From positions 1 through 7,833 of the forward strand of contig JAJPZE010000137.1 in the NCBI GenBank assembly GCA_021204565.1: a stretch of DNA of 7,833 nt, in the 5' to 3' direction. The position numbers and the translations under genes were made by a program. Shown here one piece after another: positions 1 to 5,760 of the stretch. The notes below the pieces were generated by a model. That model made no database searches and had not been told where the DNA came from. It saw only the letters and a program-made list of their open reading frames with translations. Positions within the stretch are counted from its first letter, which is position 1. Each line of letters starts with the position of its first letter. Origin of the DNA: Prevotella sp. (GTDB lineage: Bacteria > Bacteroidota > Bacteroidia > Bacteroidales > Bacteroidaceae).

Positions 1-932
1 GTATATTGCTGGGGATGATATGGATATTCCTTGCGTTAACCGATTATTTTCTCGGCGGGGTATACAACGAATACGGGGAAGTTGTCCGCTCGTTGGATGC
101 CGATACGGTAAATTATTATTTTCTTGAGGCGTTGCCTTGGGTCGTCGGGGGCGTGGCGATATGGTTCTGCATTGCCTATTTCACCAATGCGTCGATGGTG
201 AAAGCGTCGGTCAATGCGCATAGTTTGGAGCGCAGAGACAACCCGCGGGTATACAATATTGTAGAGAATTTGTGTATGTCTTGCGGGATGGATATGCCAA
301 GAATTAATATTGTCGACGACCCGCAGCTTAATGCGTTCGCTTCGGGAATAAACCGGTCGAGCTATACCGTTACGGTTACGACGGGCTTGCTCCTTCTGCT
401 CGACGACGACGAGCTCGCCGGGGTGATAGGGCACGAGCTGACGCATATACGCAACAAAGACACGCGCCTGCTGATTACGAGCATTATCTTTGTCGGGATT
501 ATATCCGCCATTATGAGTCTCGTGGTGAGGACGATGTATTACACGTTCCTTTTTGGCGGGGCGGGACGGAGCAGGGGCAGCGACCGCAAGAACGGCGGCG
601 CGGGCGTCGTTGTAGTGTTTTTCATCGGCATTATTTGTTGCATTATAGCGTATATCTTCACGCTGATAACGCGCTTCGCCATATCGCGCAGACGTGAATA
701 TATGGCGGATGCAGGCGGTTCGGAGCTGTGCGGCAACCCTCTCGCGCTCGCGTCCGCGCTTCGCAAAATATCGCGCAATCCCGGTCTCGGCAACGTGAAG
801 CGTGCGGACGTGGCGCAACTCTTCATTATGCGTCCCGACGTTACGAGCTCCGGCATAATGGGGTTTATGGATTCGCTCTTCTCCACTCATCCCGACCCGG
901 AGAAGCGCATACGTATCCTCGAACAATTCTGA
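1..932 (+). CDS. htpX: HtpX-like M48 family membrane zinc metalloprotease (5' end cut by window)
   Basis: This is the C-terminal 308+ residues of a membrane-bound zinc endopeptidase of family M48. The frame is open to the window edge (ATA at 3-5, then TTG at 6-8), so the true start lies upstream; the TTG is probably an internal leucine in the first membrane helix. Counting that TTG as residue 1, the zinc motif HELTH is at 143-147 and the third zinc ligand is probably Glu231 in the RRREYMADA segment. NAFASG at 109-114 is the family's conserved substrate-strand region. Hydrophobic helices lie at about 1-18, 44-60, 155-175 and 200-222. A glycine- and arginine-rich loop (184-199) separates the last two. 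The protein ends with the usual THPDPEKRI tail (294-302). HtpX proteases degrade misfolded membrane proteins and face the cytoplasm. The gene converges on the HhH-barrel gene. All visible catalytic residues are intact. The family is certain; exact orthology to E. coli HtpX is less so. Confidence 0.92.
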   Translation, partial: ILLGMIWIFLALTDYFLGGVYNEYGEVVRSLDADTVNYYFLEALPWVVGGVAIWFCIAYFTNASMVKASVNAHSLERRDNPRVYNIVENLCMSCGMDMPRINIVDDPQLNAFASGINRSSYTVTVTTGLLLLLDDDELAGVIGHELTHIRNKDTRLLITSIIFVGIISAIMSLVVRTMYYTFLFGGAGRSRGSDRKNGGAGVVVVFFIGIICCIIAYIFTLITRFAISRRREYMADAGGSELCGNPLALASALRKISRNPGLGNVKRADVAQLFIMRPDVTSSGIMGFMDSLFSTHPDPEKRIRILEQF

Positions 933-1000
933 CTGTCGGTCCGTGCGACCTTACATCCGCCCGGACTTTAGGAGCCGGTCGGGCAGCGTCCGTTGTCTAT

Positions 1001-1130
1001 GATTAGAATTTCCGGCGGAGCATGGCTTCGATGTCCGGACAAGGTGTTGTGTCGGCGAGTAGATGGTTTCGGATTAGAATTTCCAGCGGAGCATAGCCTC
1101 GATGTCCGATTGTGTCGACGAATAGATTGT
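1001..1130 (-). repeat. Imperfect tandem duplication of the 3' end of the HhH-barrel gene (relic copy 1001-1071)
   Basis: The 3' end of the barrel gene (1072-1130) is repeated immediately downstream (1001-about 1066). Over the first 37 bases the copies differ at three positions; an 8-bp length difference follows, then about 20 more similar bases. On the minus strand the real gene ends in DIEAMLRWKF-stop and the relic ends in DIEAMLRRKF-stop. Directly after the real stop codon the relic reads in the same frame as ETIYSPTQ, against QTIYSSTQ in the gene, and is then broken by the 8-bp indel. Several differences are synonymous (ACA/ACC, TAT/TAC, GAG/GAA, GCT/GCC), so the relic looks like once-functional coding sequence. 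It is outside the translated gene and probably not expressed as protein. Confidence 0.8.
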
Positions 1131-3131
1131 CTGGTATCCGGAGCTGATTGTATCGCGGTCGAAGTAGTGGGTCAGTTCTCCTTTTACGGTCAGCGACAAC
1201 GTCTTGCACAGCAGTGCTTCAGCCGTACAATACGCTCGTATGCCTTTGCCGTAAAACGCCATTGAGGCGAATGTATAGGGGAGCGATTGTTCGTAGATGT
1301 ACACGCGCGAGTTGTAGTCTTTTGTGTTGAAATACCCTGCGCCGAGCGACAGCGTGATGTATTTCGCGGTGTATCGTGCCGTTTGCGAAATCATTACCCC
1401 GGCGCTCGCCGCTTTGTATTTGCAATATGAGGCGTCGATTTGGCTTCGTAGCGAAAGCCGGTCGAGGGTTAGCATATACGCCAAACGCAACCGTTGCTCG
1501 TCCTTATACGTCAGTACGCCTTCGGTATCGCCGTTCTTTTGCCGCAGTTTAAGCCGGTATCGCAGGGAGAGTGAAGAGTTGGGGGAGAGCTTGTACGTTG
1601 CTTGGACAAGGTTGTCGAACGAATGGCTTGAGCCGAGCGCCTGATATTTGGGCCAGGCGAAATACGCGAAATCGGTATATGCGGAAAGGGAGAAACGTGT
1701 ATTGGGGATCCATGTAGCGCCTGCGTACAAGCCGCTTTCGTCCTGGTTGCGCCCGCCTTCGGAGAAGCTTTTGCCGGTTGTTGTATAAAAGCGAACGGGG
1801 TAATAACGATAGAGGGCATAGAGCGTGAGGCGGCTATTGGTGCGCCACGAGAGAGTGTTTACCGTCGCCACTCTGCCGCAATCGCCGGTCGCCGTCTCGC
1901 CTTCAATGCGGAGAATGTTGCCCCATCGGTAACCGTAATTGACGCTAATGTTCCAAAAGTTCTGCCCCGAGGGGTAATAATAACGATACAGTTGCGCGTT
2001 GCTCGAGCCGGTTTTGTACGGGTTAAGCGGGAGATTATAACGGTTGTATACTCCTGTCAATCCGACGTTAAAGCGGCGTATATTCGTTCGGAGATATATG
2101 CCGGCGGTTGTTTGCGAGGCGTTGTGCCGGCGTTCGAGTTCGCTGTCCGTGCGATGATATCCCGACGTAAGTATCGTCCGAATGGATGCGGAGTCGGCAA
2201 GCGTGGCGTCTATCTTGCGGTATGAGGCGAAGAGGGTTATGTCAGCGTGGCGCGACAGGGCGAGCGTTGCCGCCGCTCCCTGCAAATAATTCGCTTCGGA
2301 ACGTGAGCTGTGAGGCCGTATGACGTTTGTTGTCGTCTGCACCGAAGACAGACCGAACGTCTTGCCGAACGAGAGATTATTGTTCATTACGAGTCCCAAG
2401 CCGGTCTTTATCCTGTATCTTCCGGCGACAAAATTGCTGATTATGCCCATATGCCGGAGCTGTATATAAGCCGAATAATAGTCGTAACCGGCTTTGTTCT
2501 TGTTTGCGAAAAACGGTTCGCCGGCATCCTGCGAAGCGACGAAACCGACCTTTATCCGGTTCGTGATGTTATATCGGAAACGCAACCAATGTTTGTATTT
2601 GTATCCGCGATACCCGCTCCGGTCGCCTTTGCGCGTATATAAAGGAAGCTTTCCGTATGCGGTCAGCTCGCCGCGGTTCTCCGTTGTACGGTAGAGCGCC
2701 TTATTCTTTTTCGCGGCGTCTTCGTATCGTAGCGTATCGAGAAAGGTTTCTTCGCGCGGGGGCATAGAGCCGATATAAGTGAGGCACGACAAGAGGTTGC
2801 GGCGCATGTCGTCTAAGTAAGGAATCATCATCAGTTCGCCTTTCGACAACAACGGTCCGTAGCGATGGACATAATCGAGCACGGCTTCAACTTGGTTGTT
2901 ACTCAGGAAGAGGAGGTCTTCGAGGTCGGCTCGTGTTACGGCATTGATATTAAGCGGCTCGGCGGCGACGGCGCTCAACATTTCCGACAGCTCTTGCGCG
3001 GCGTCTTCATCCGTTTCGTCTTGCATATCGTCGACGAGTTGTTCGTAATAATATTGCCAGTCGTTTTGTTGCGCGATACATAACGCAAGGGGCGACAAGA
3101 GCAAGGATATAATCAACGCAAGACGAGGCAT
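1074..3131 (-). CDS. Helix-hairpin-helix domain / outer-membrane beta-barrel protein
   Basis: This is a predicted outer-membrane protein of 685 residues. Residues 1-20 form a signal peptide (MPRLALIISLLL, likely cut after CIA20). An acidic helical stretch follows (about 25-52), then a ComEA-like helix-hairpin-helix unit at about 57-121. That unit starts PLNINAVTRADLEDLLFLS and ends GELMMIPYLDDMRR, the HHH_3-type layout associated with DNA binding. From about residue 145 to the end the sequence alternates polar and aromatic residues in short strands separated by turns, as in a beta-barrel. It ends in MLRWKF, and a C-terminal aromatic residue is the usual signal for barrel insertion. Segments such as GLGLVMNNN (244-252) and RPHSSRSEANY (272-282) are, as I recall, typical of this Bacteroidetes family; no function is established that I know of. 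The start is fixed by the signal peptide and by a promoter-like element only 4 nt upstream. It diverges from ald across 563 bp. The barrel is predicted from pattern alone; a specific porin or DNA-uptake role is not shown. Confidence 0.85.
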   Translation of the reverse strand: MPRLALIISLLLSPLALCIAQQNDWQYYYEQLVDDMQDETDEDAAQELSEMLSAVAAEPLNINAVTRADLEDLLFLSNNQVEAVLDYVHRYGPLLSKGELMMIPYLDDMRRNLLSCLTYIGSMPPREETFLDTLRYEDAAKKNKALYRTTENRGELTAYGKLPLYTRKGDRSGYRGYKYKHWLRFRYNITNRIKVGFVASQDAGEPFFANKNKAGYDYYSAYIQLRHMGIISNFVAGRYRIKTGLGLVMNNNLSFGKTFGLSSVQTTTNVIRPHSSRSEANYLQGAAATLALSRHADITLFASYRKIDATLADSASIRTILTSGYHRTDSELERRHNASQTTAGIYLRTNIRRFNVGLTGVYNRYNLPLNPYKTGSSNAQLYRYYYPSGQNFWNISVNYGYRWGNILRIEGETATGDCGRVATVNTLSWRTNSRLTLYALYRYYPVRFYTTTGKSFSEGGRNQDESGLYAGATWIPNTRFSLSAYTDFAYFAWPKYQALGSSHSFDNLVQATYKLSPNSSLSLRYRLKLRQKNGDTEGVLTYKDEQRLRLAYMLTLDRLSLRSQIDASYCKYKAASAGVMISQTARYTAKYITLSLGAGYFNTKDYNSRVYIYEQSLPYTFASMAFYGKGIRAYCTAEALLCKTLSLTVKGELTHYFDRDTISSGYQTIYSSTQSDIEAMLRWKF

Positions 3132-3135
3132 ACGG

Positions 3136-3143
3136 CAAAGGTA
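3136..3143 (-). promoter_or_regulatory. Bacteroidetes -7 promoter element abutting the HhH-barrel start
   Basis: Read on the minus strand, TACCTTTG matches the Bacteroidetes -7 consensus TAnnTTTG exactly and is separated from the ATG by only CCGT. Transcription from it would begin at or within a few bases of the start codon, giving a leaderless or nearly leaderless mRNA. The -33 element is weak: the best candidate is a TTTA about 14 bases upstream, which is shorter than usual spacing. Confidence 0.5.
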
Positions 3144-3166
3144 CAGAATCCTTTTCGTAAAGCGCC

Positions 3167-3189
3167 GGAGAAGAAGATGTTTCTTCTCC
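3167..3189. repeat. Perfect 9-bp inverted repeat upstream of the HhH-barrel promoter
   Basis: GGAGAAGAA (3167-3175) and TTCTTCTCC (3181-3189) are exact reverse complements around the 5-base spacer GATGT. The repeat begins about 24 bp upstream of the barrel gene's -7 element, near where a -33 element would lie, so an operator is possible. A run of T after the stem is lacking on both strands, which argues against a simple intrinsic terminator. Confidence 0.5.
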
Positions 3190-3360
3190 TCGAGCGTCTT
3201 CTTCCGCTCCTTTCAGCTTCGCTCTTTCGGCATATTCTTTGTAATTTTAGCTTGGCAAAAGCTGTATAGTTATGTTAAATGTACACCGGCAACGCATAAA
3301 ATCACCGTTATAGGGCAAAGATTTATCGGCGTGTATGGAGAAGGATGCGGAGTTGCACCT

Positions 3361-3368
3361 TACATTTG
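3361..3368 (+). promoter_or_regulatory. Possible plus-strand -7 element within the intergenic region
   Basis: TACATTTG matches TAnnTTTG exactly. No good -33 TTG is found at the usual 17-23 bp; the nearest TTG (3352-3354) is too close. If active, it would produce a transcript running into the structured segment at 3538-3607, roughly 200 nt downstream. An 8-base degenerate motif is expected by chance at times, so support is weak. Confidence 0.2.
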
Positions 3369-3444
3369 CAGACGAATTAACGATACCAATGGAGAACACA
3401 CTTTTTCTTTGTTGATGTTTGTTGTAAGTTCAATGCAGATGTTT

Positions 3445-3461
3445 ACCGCTTTTTATGCGGT
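3445..3461. repeat. Small hairpin in intergenic region
   Basis: ACCGC (3445-3449) pairs with GCGGT (3457-3461) around a TTTTTAT loop. The stem is only 5 bp and no T tract follows it. It is noted because it lies between the possible -7 element at 3361 and the stronger hairpin at 3549, and could be part of the same transcript. Confidence 0.25.
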
Positions 3462-3537
3462 TCGTCTCCGATATATAAACGATTCACACAGAGACCAAAC
3501 TATGCTCGGAGGCTGAACGACATCACATTACGACAAC

Positions 3538-3607
3538 ACGACGGGACGGCGCAGGAGCGTGATGCTTCTGCGCTTGTCATTCATGCCGTATATGTGCCGG
3601 ACGTCGT
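3538..3607 (+). other. Structured segment with strong 10-bp hairpin; possible sRNA end or terminator
   Basis: GCGCAGGAGC (3549-3558) pairs with GCTTCTGCGC (3564-3573) around the loop GTGAT: ten pairs including one G-U on the plus-strand RNA. On the minus strand that pair becomes a C-A mismatch, so the structure favours plus-strand transcription. Flanking GAC (3545-3547) can pair with GTC (3576-3578). Alternatively, an outer helix can form between ACGACG (3538-3543) and CGTCGT (3602-3607), with CGGC (3547-3550) opposite GCCG (3596-3599); this inner part competes for two bases of the hairpin stem. Only TT follows the hairpin, so it is a poor intrinsic terminator by the E. coli rule. It ends before the ald promoter. 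Confidence 0.4.
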
Positions 3608-3630
3608 AAGAAATTGTTCTTTTGATTGTG

Positions 3631-3658
3631 TTGATGTTTCGGAATTATTGTATTTTTG
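3631..3658 (+). promoter_or_regulatory. Promoter of ald (-33 TTG / -7 TATTTTTG)
   Basis: TATTTTTG (3651-3658) is an exact match to the Bacteroidetes -7 consensus TAnnTTTG. A TTG at 3631-3633 lies 17 bp upstream; a second TTG (3626-3628) gives a 22-bp spacer. Both are within the range used by the Bacteroidetes primary sigma factor. The predicted start of transcription is a few bases after 3658, leaving an A/T-rich leader of about 30 nt with no Shine-Dalgarno sequence before the ATG at 3695. Confidence 0.65.
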
Positions 3659-3694
3659 CGAGCGTAATATATAAACCTAAACACATTCAAAACT

Positions 3695-4798
3695 ATGAGA
3701 ATTGGTATTCCGAAAGAAATCAAGAACAACGAGAACCGGGTCGGGATGACGCCGGCGGGAGTTGGCGAACTTGTAAAACACGGACACGAACTCTACGTGC
3801 AGCATAATGCGGGCGTGGGGAGCGGCTTCTCCGACGATAGCTACGTCAAAGCAGGGGCAACCATATTGCCCGCTATCGAAGACGTGTATCAGACGGCGGA
3901 GATGATAATCAAGGTGAAGGAGCCTATCGCCGAGGAGTATCCCTTAGTGAGGAAAGGGCAGTTGCTCTTCACTTATTTTCATTTCGCAAGTTGTCCGGAG
4001 CTGACAAAGGCAATGCTTGACAGCGGAGCGATTTGTTTGGCATACGAGACCGTACAGTTGCCCGACCGTTCGTTGCCGTTACTTGCACCGATGAGCGAGG
4101 TTGCCGGACGTATGGCATCCATCAACGGCGCGTTTTATCTCCAGAAGACAAAAGGCGGCAAGGGGAAACTGATGGGCGGCGTGCCGGGCGTGAAGCCGGC
4201 GAAGGTGCTTGTATTAGGCGGAGGGATAGTCGGTCAAGCGGCGGCGCGCACCGCAGCGGGTATGGGCGCTAACGTCGTTGTCGCGGATATATCGTTGCCG
4301 TTGCTCAGGGAGCTTGACGCTACAATGCCCGCTAATGTGGGCACCATTTACTCCTCCGAGCATAACATTACGGCGGAGTTGCCCGACACGGATATCGTTA
4401 TCGGCTCCGTCCTTATACCGGGAGACAAAGCGCCGCACCTCATCACGCGGCAGATGTTGAAGCTGATGCAAGAGGGTACGGTACTCGTTGATGTCGCTAT
4501 CGACCAGGGCGGATGTTTCGAAACATCGCACGCCACAACTCATAGCGAGCCGACTTACACCGTTGACGGTATACTTCATTATGCGGTAGCGAACATACCC
4601 GGTGCCGTGCCTAACACATCCACTCTTGCGTTGACCAACGCCACTTTGCGCTATGCCATACAGTTGGCTGACAAGGGCTGGGAACAGGCATGCAAGGACA
4701 ACGGCGCACTGGCTAATGGGCTGAATATCGTAGAGGGCAAAGTAACGTGCAAGGCAGTCGCAGACGTATACGGGCTGACATACGAACCGGTTTGTTGA
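3695..4798 (+). CDS. ald: Alanine dehydrogenase
   Basis: This cytoplasmic NAD-dependent enzyme converts L-alanine to pyruvate, ammonia and NADH, and the reverse. The 367 residues are the usual full length. The start MRIGIPKEIK is the family's characteristic N-terminus. The expected catalytic and substrate residues are all present at their standard positions: Arg15, Lys75 (in IIKVKEP), His96 (in TYFHFA) and Asp270 (in DVAIDQGG). The Rossmann dinucleotide loop GGGIVG is at 175-180. Asp198, at the end of the second strand (VVVADIS), should bind the adenosine ribose and favours NAD over NADP. ANIPGAVPNTST (299-310) is another conserved active-site segment. The gene stands alone with its own promoter, and converges on the HhH/NSS operon. 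Alanine dehydrogenase serves alanine catabolism or ammonia assimilation; the neighbouring amino-acid symporters would fit catabolism, but no co-regulation is visible. Nothing appears broken. Confidence 0.97.
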   Translation: MRIGIPKEIKNNENRVGMTPAGVGELVKHGHELYVQHNAGVGSGFSDDSYVKAGATILPAIEDVYQTAEMIIKVKEPIAEEYPLVRKGQLLFTYFHFASCPELTKAMLDSGAICLAYETVQLPDRSLPLLAPMSEVAGRMASINGAFYLQKTKGGKGKLMGGVPGVKPAKVLVLGGGIVGQAAARTAAGMGANVVVADISLPLLRELDATMPANVGTIYSSEHNITAELPDTDIVIGSVLIPGDKAPHLITRQMLKLMQEGTVLVDVAIDQGGCFETSHATTHSEPTYTVDGILHYAVANIPGAVPNTSTLALTNATLRYAIQLADKGWEQACKDNGALANGLNIVEGKVTCKAVADVYGLTYEPVC

Positions 4799-4823
4799 GG
4801 TTTCTTCCTCTGGCCGGCAACGA

Positions 4824-4871
4824 CTAATCCGACATTATGTGAGCGCCTGCGGCTTACAGTAAGATGATTAG
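4824..4871. terminator. Nested inverted repeats in the convergent gap; possible bidirectional terminator
   Basis: CTAATC (4824-4829) is the reverse complement of GATTAG (4866-4871). Inside it GTGAGC (4839-4844) can pair with GCTTAC (4852-4857), with one G-U, around a 7-base loop. The structure lies 25 bp past the ald stop and 12 bp past the stop of the opposing HhH gene, where a shared terminator is expected. No T tract follows the stem on either strand, so support is modest. Confidence 0.3.
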
Positions 4872-4883
4872 CGCGCGACAGCG

Positions 4884-5744
4884 TCAGTATTCAATGTACG
4901 GTTCGAGCCGGCGGCGTTCCTCTTCGCCGAAACCGGGCAAGAGGGCAAGTTGTTCGAGAGAAGAAATCGCGCCTTTGAGCCGCCGGTAATCGCTTATTTC
5001 CCTCGCGCGGTTGTATCCGATATAAGGATGTCGTTGTAGCGTAGCGAAGTCCGCTTTGTTGATATTTATCTTTGTGATTCCCCCGTCCGGAATGGAGAAA
5101 TACTGATAGCTCCCGGCGGGCAGACCGCGAATATCTTTCAGTTGGTCGAGACTGACGTATCCTCCGTATCGTTCGCGTAGCTCCACTATCTTCCGAGCGT
5201 AATACGACCCTATTCCGGGGACACGTTTGAGAAGGTTGGTGTCCGCATCGTTGAGCATTACTCGTTCGTTCGGGCGGAGCTTTATAGGGTAAACGACGGT
5301 GTCGCGCGGGGTTCCAAACCGGTCGTAGTCCCGTGTCGGGACGAGCTCCGCCGCGGGTCTGAAGTCGTCGGCGATACGGATGTAGGGCAACAGTTCCTTA
5401 TATTGTCTTTTGGTCAGCCCGGGCACGCGTGCGAAACTTTCAGGAGTCGTAAACGCTCCGCCTCGCAGTCTGTATTTGAGAATGCTCTTGACGAGGAAAT
5501 CGTTTAGCCCCAAGTCGTGGAGTTGCTTCTCTGTGGCGGTATTGGGGTCAAAGGGTTGCAGGTGTGGTTTTCGTGGGATCAATGTATCGATATTATTCTT
5601 GCCGGGCGCCGCTTCACCACCGGCGGACAACGTATCCGAGGCGCTGATTGGTCCTATATCCGCCTTGCTCACAAACCACAATATTCCCGCTATAACGGCG
5701 ATAATCGTCAGGAGGGCGCATATGAGTTTATAGTCCGCTTTCAT
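4884..5744 (-). CDS. ComEA-like protein with three helix-hairpin-helix units, membrane-anchored
   Basis: This 286-residue protein has a single N-terminal membrane helix (about 8-25, ICALLTIIAVIAGILWF) with no clear signal-peptidase site, so it is probably anchored in the inner membrane with the rest in the periplasm. A low-complexity linker (28-62) leads to three HHH_3-type units: about 64-124 (starts FDPNTATEKQL, ends VPGLTKRQYKELLPYI), about 158-218 (VPGIGSYYARKI, the most canonical hairpin) and about 225-286 (ININKADFATL, YIGYNRAREI, LLPGFGEEE). ComEA-type HhH domains bind double-stranded DNA without sequence specificity in natural transformation; here the role is not shown. ComEA proteins usually carry one such unit, so three is a longer arrangement. 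The gene is last in the operon, 16 bp after the NSS transporter stop, with no Shine-Dalgarno sequence. Bacteroidetes annotate these simply as helix-hairpin-helix proteins. Domain call is strong; function is inference. Confidence 0.88.
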   Translation of the reverse strand: MKADYKLICALLTIIAVIAGILWFVSKADIGPISASDTLSAGGEAAPGKNNIDTLIPRKPHLQPFDPNTATEKQLHDLGLNDFLVKSILKYRLRGGAFTTPESFARVPGLTKRQYKELLPYIRIADDFRPAAELVPTRDYDRFGTPRDTVVYPIKLRPNERVMLNDADTNLLKRVPGIGSYYARKIVELRERYGGYVSLDQLKDIRGLPAGSYQYFSIPDGGITKININKADFATLQRHPYIGYNRAREISDYRRLKGAISSLEQLALLPGFGEEERRRLEPYIEY

Positions 5745-5760
5745 TGGCGTCGAAAGGTTA

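Larger units (their letters stand above)
3132..3694. other. Divergent intergenic region (563 bp) between HhH-barrel gene and ald
   Basis: No convincing protein gene is present. Open frames are short and lack recognisable sequence: the longest, 61 codons at 3331-3516, begins at GTG and has no domain or context. The region holds the barrel-gene promoter at its left end, the ald promoter at its right end, a perfect inverted repeat (3167-3189), a pyrimidine-rich tract (about 3180-3212), two possible plus-strand -7 elements (3232-3240, imperfect; 3361-3368, perfect) and a structured segment (3538-3607). Its length and hairpins leave room for a small RNA, but no known RNA family was recognised. Confidence 0.6.

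Noticed and set aside
36..926. A 296-codon open frame on the minus strand, opposite htpX
   Set aside because: It is a shadow of the metalloprotease gene: it is rich in Arg and His, shows no domain, signal or membrane pattern, and the plus-strand frame has intact zinc motifs.
959..984. A GCCCG/CGGGC hairpin between the convergent htpX and barrel genes, considered as a terminator
   Set aside because: Five-base stem, 16-base loop and no T tract; not distinguishable from chance in GC-rich sequence.
1003..1209. A 68-codon minus-strand frame ending DIEAMLRRKF
   Set aside because: Only its last part is meaningful, as the relic copy of the barrel tail; the rest is out-of-frame sequence of the barrel gene.
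3077..3079. Cys18 of the barrel protein considered as a lipoprotein lipobox cysteine
   Set aside because: The preceding residues are L-A-L, and the position before the cysteine needs a small residue (Gly, Ala or Ser); an ordinary signal peptide cleaved after CIA fits better.
3264..3305. A 13-codon frame beginning MLNVHRQ after the imperfect -7 element TATTCTTTG
   Set aside because: Too short to support without conservation, and the -7 element has one extra base against the consensus.
3331..3516. A 61-codon open frame in the intergenic region
   Set aside because: GTG start, no recognisable sequence, no supporting promoter spacing or conserved context; likely chance.
3688..3695. A minus-strand TAGTTTTG that matches TAnnTTTG at the ald start codon
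   Set aside because: It overlaps the A-rich ald leader and start codon and has no gene to serve on the minus strand nearby; likely a chance match.
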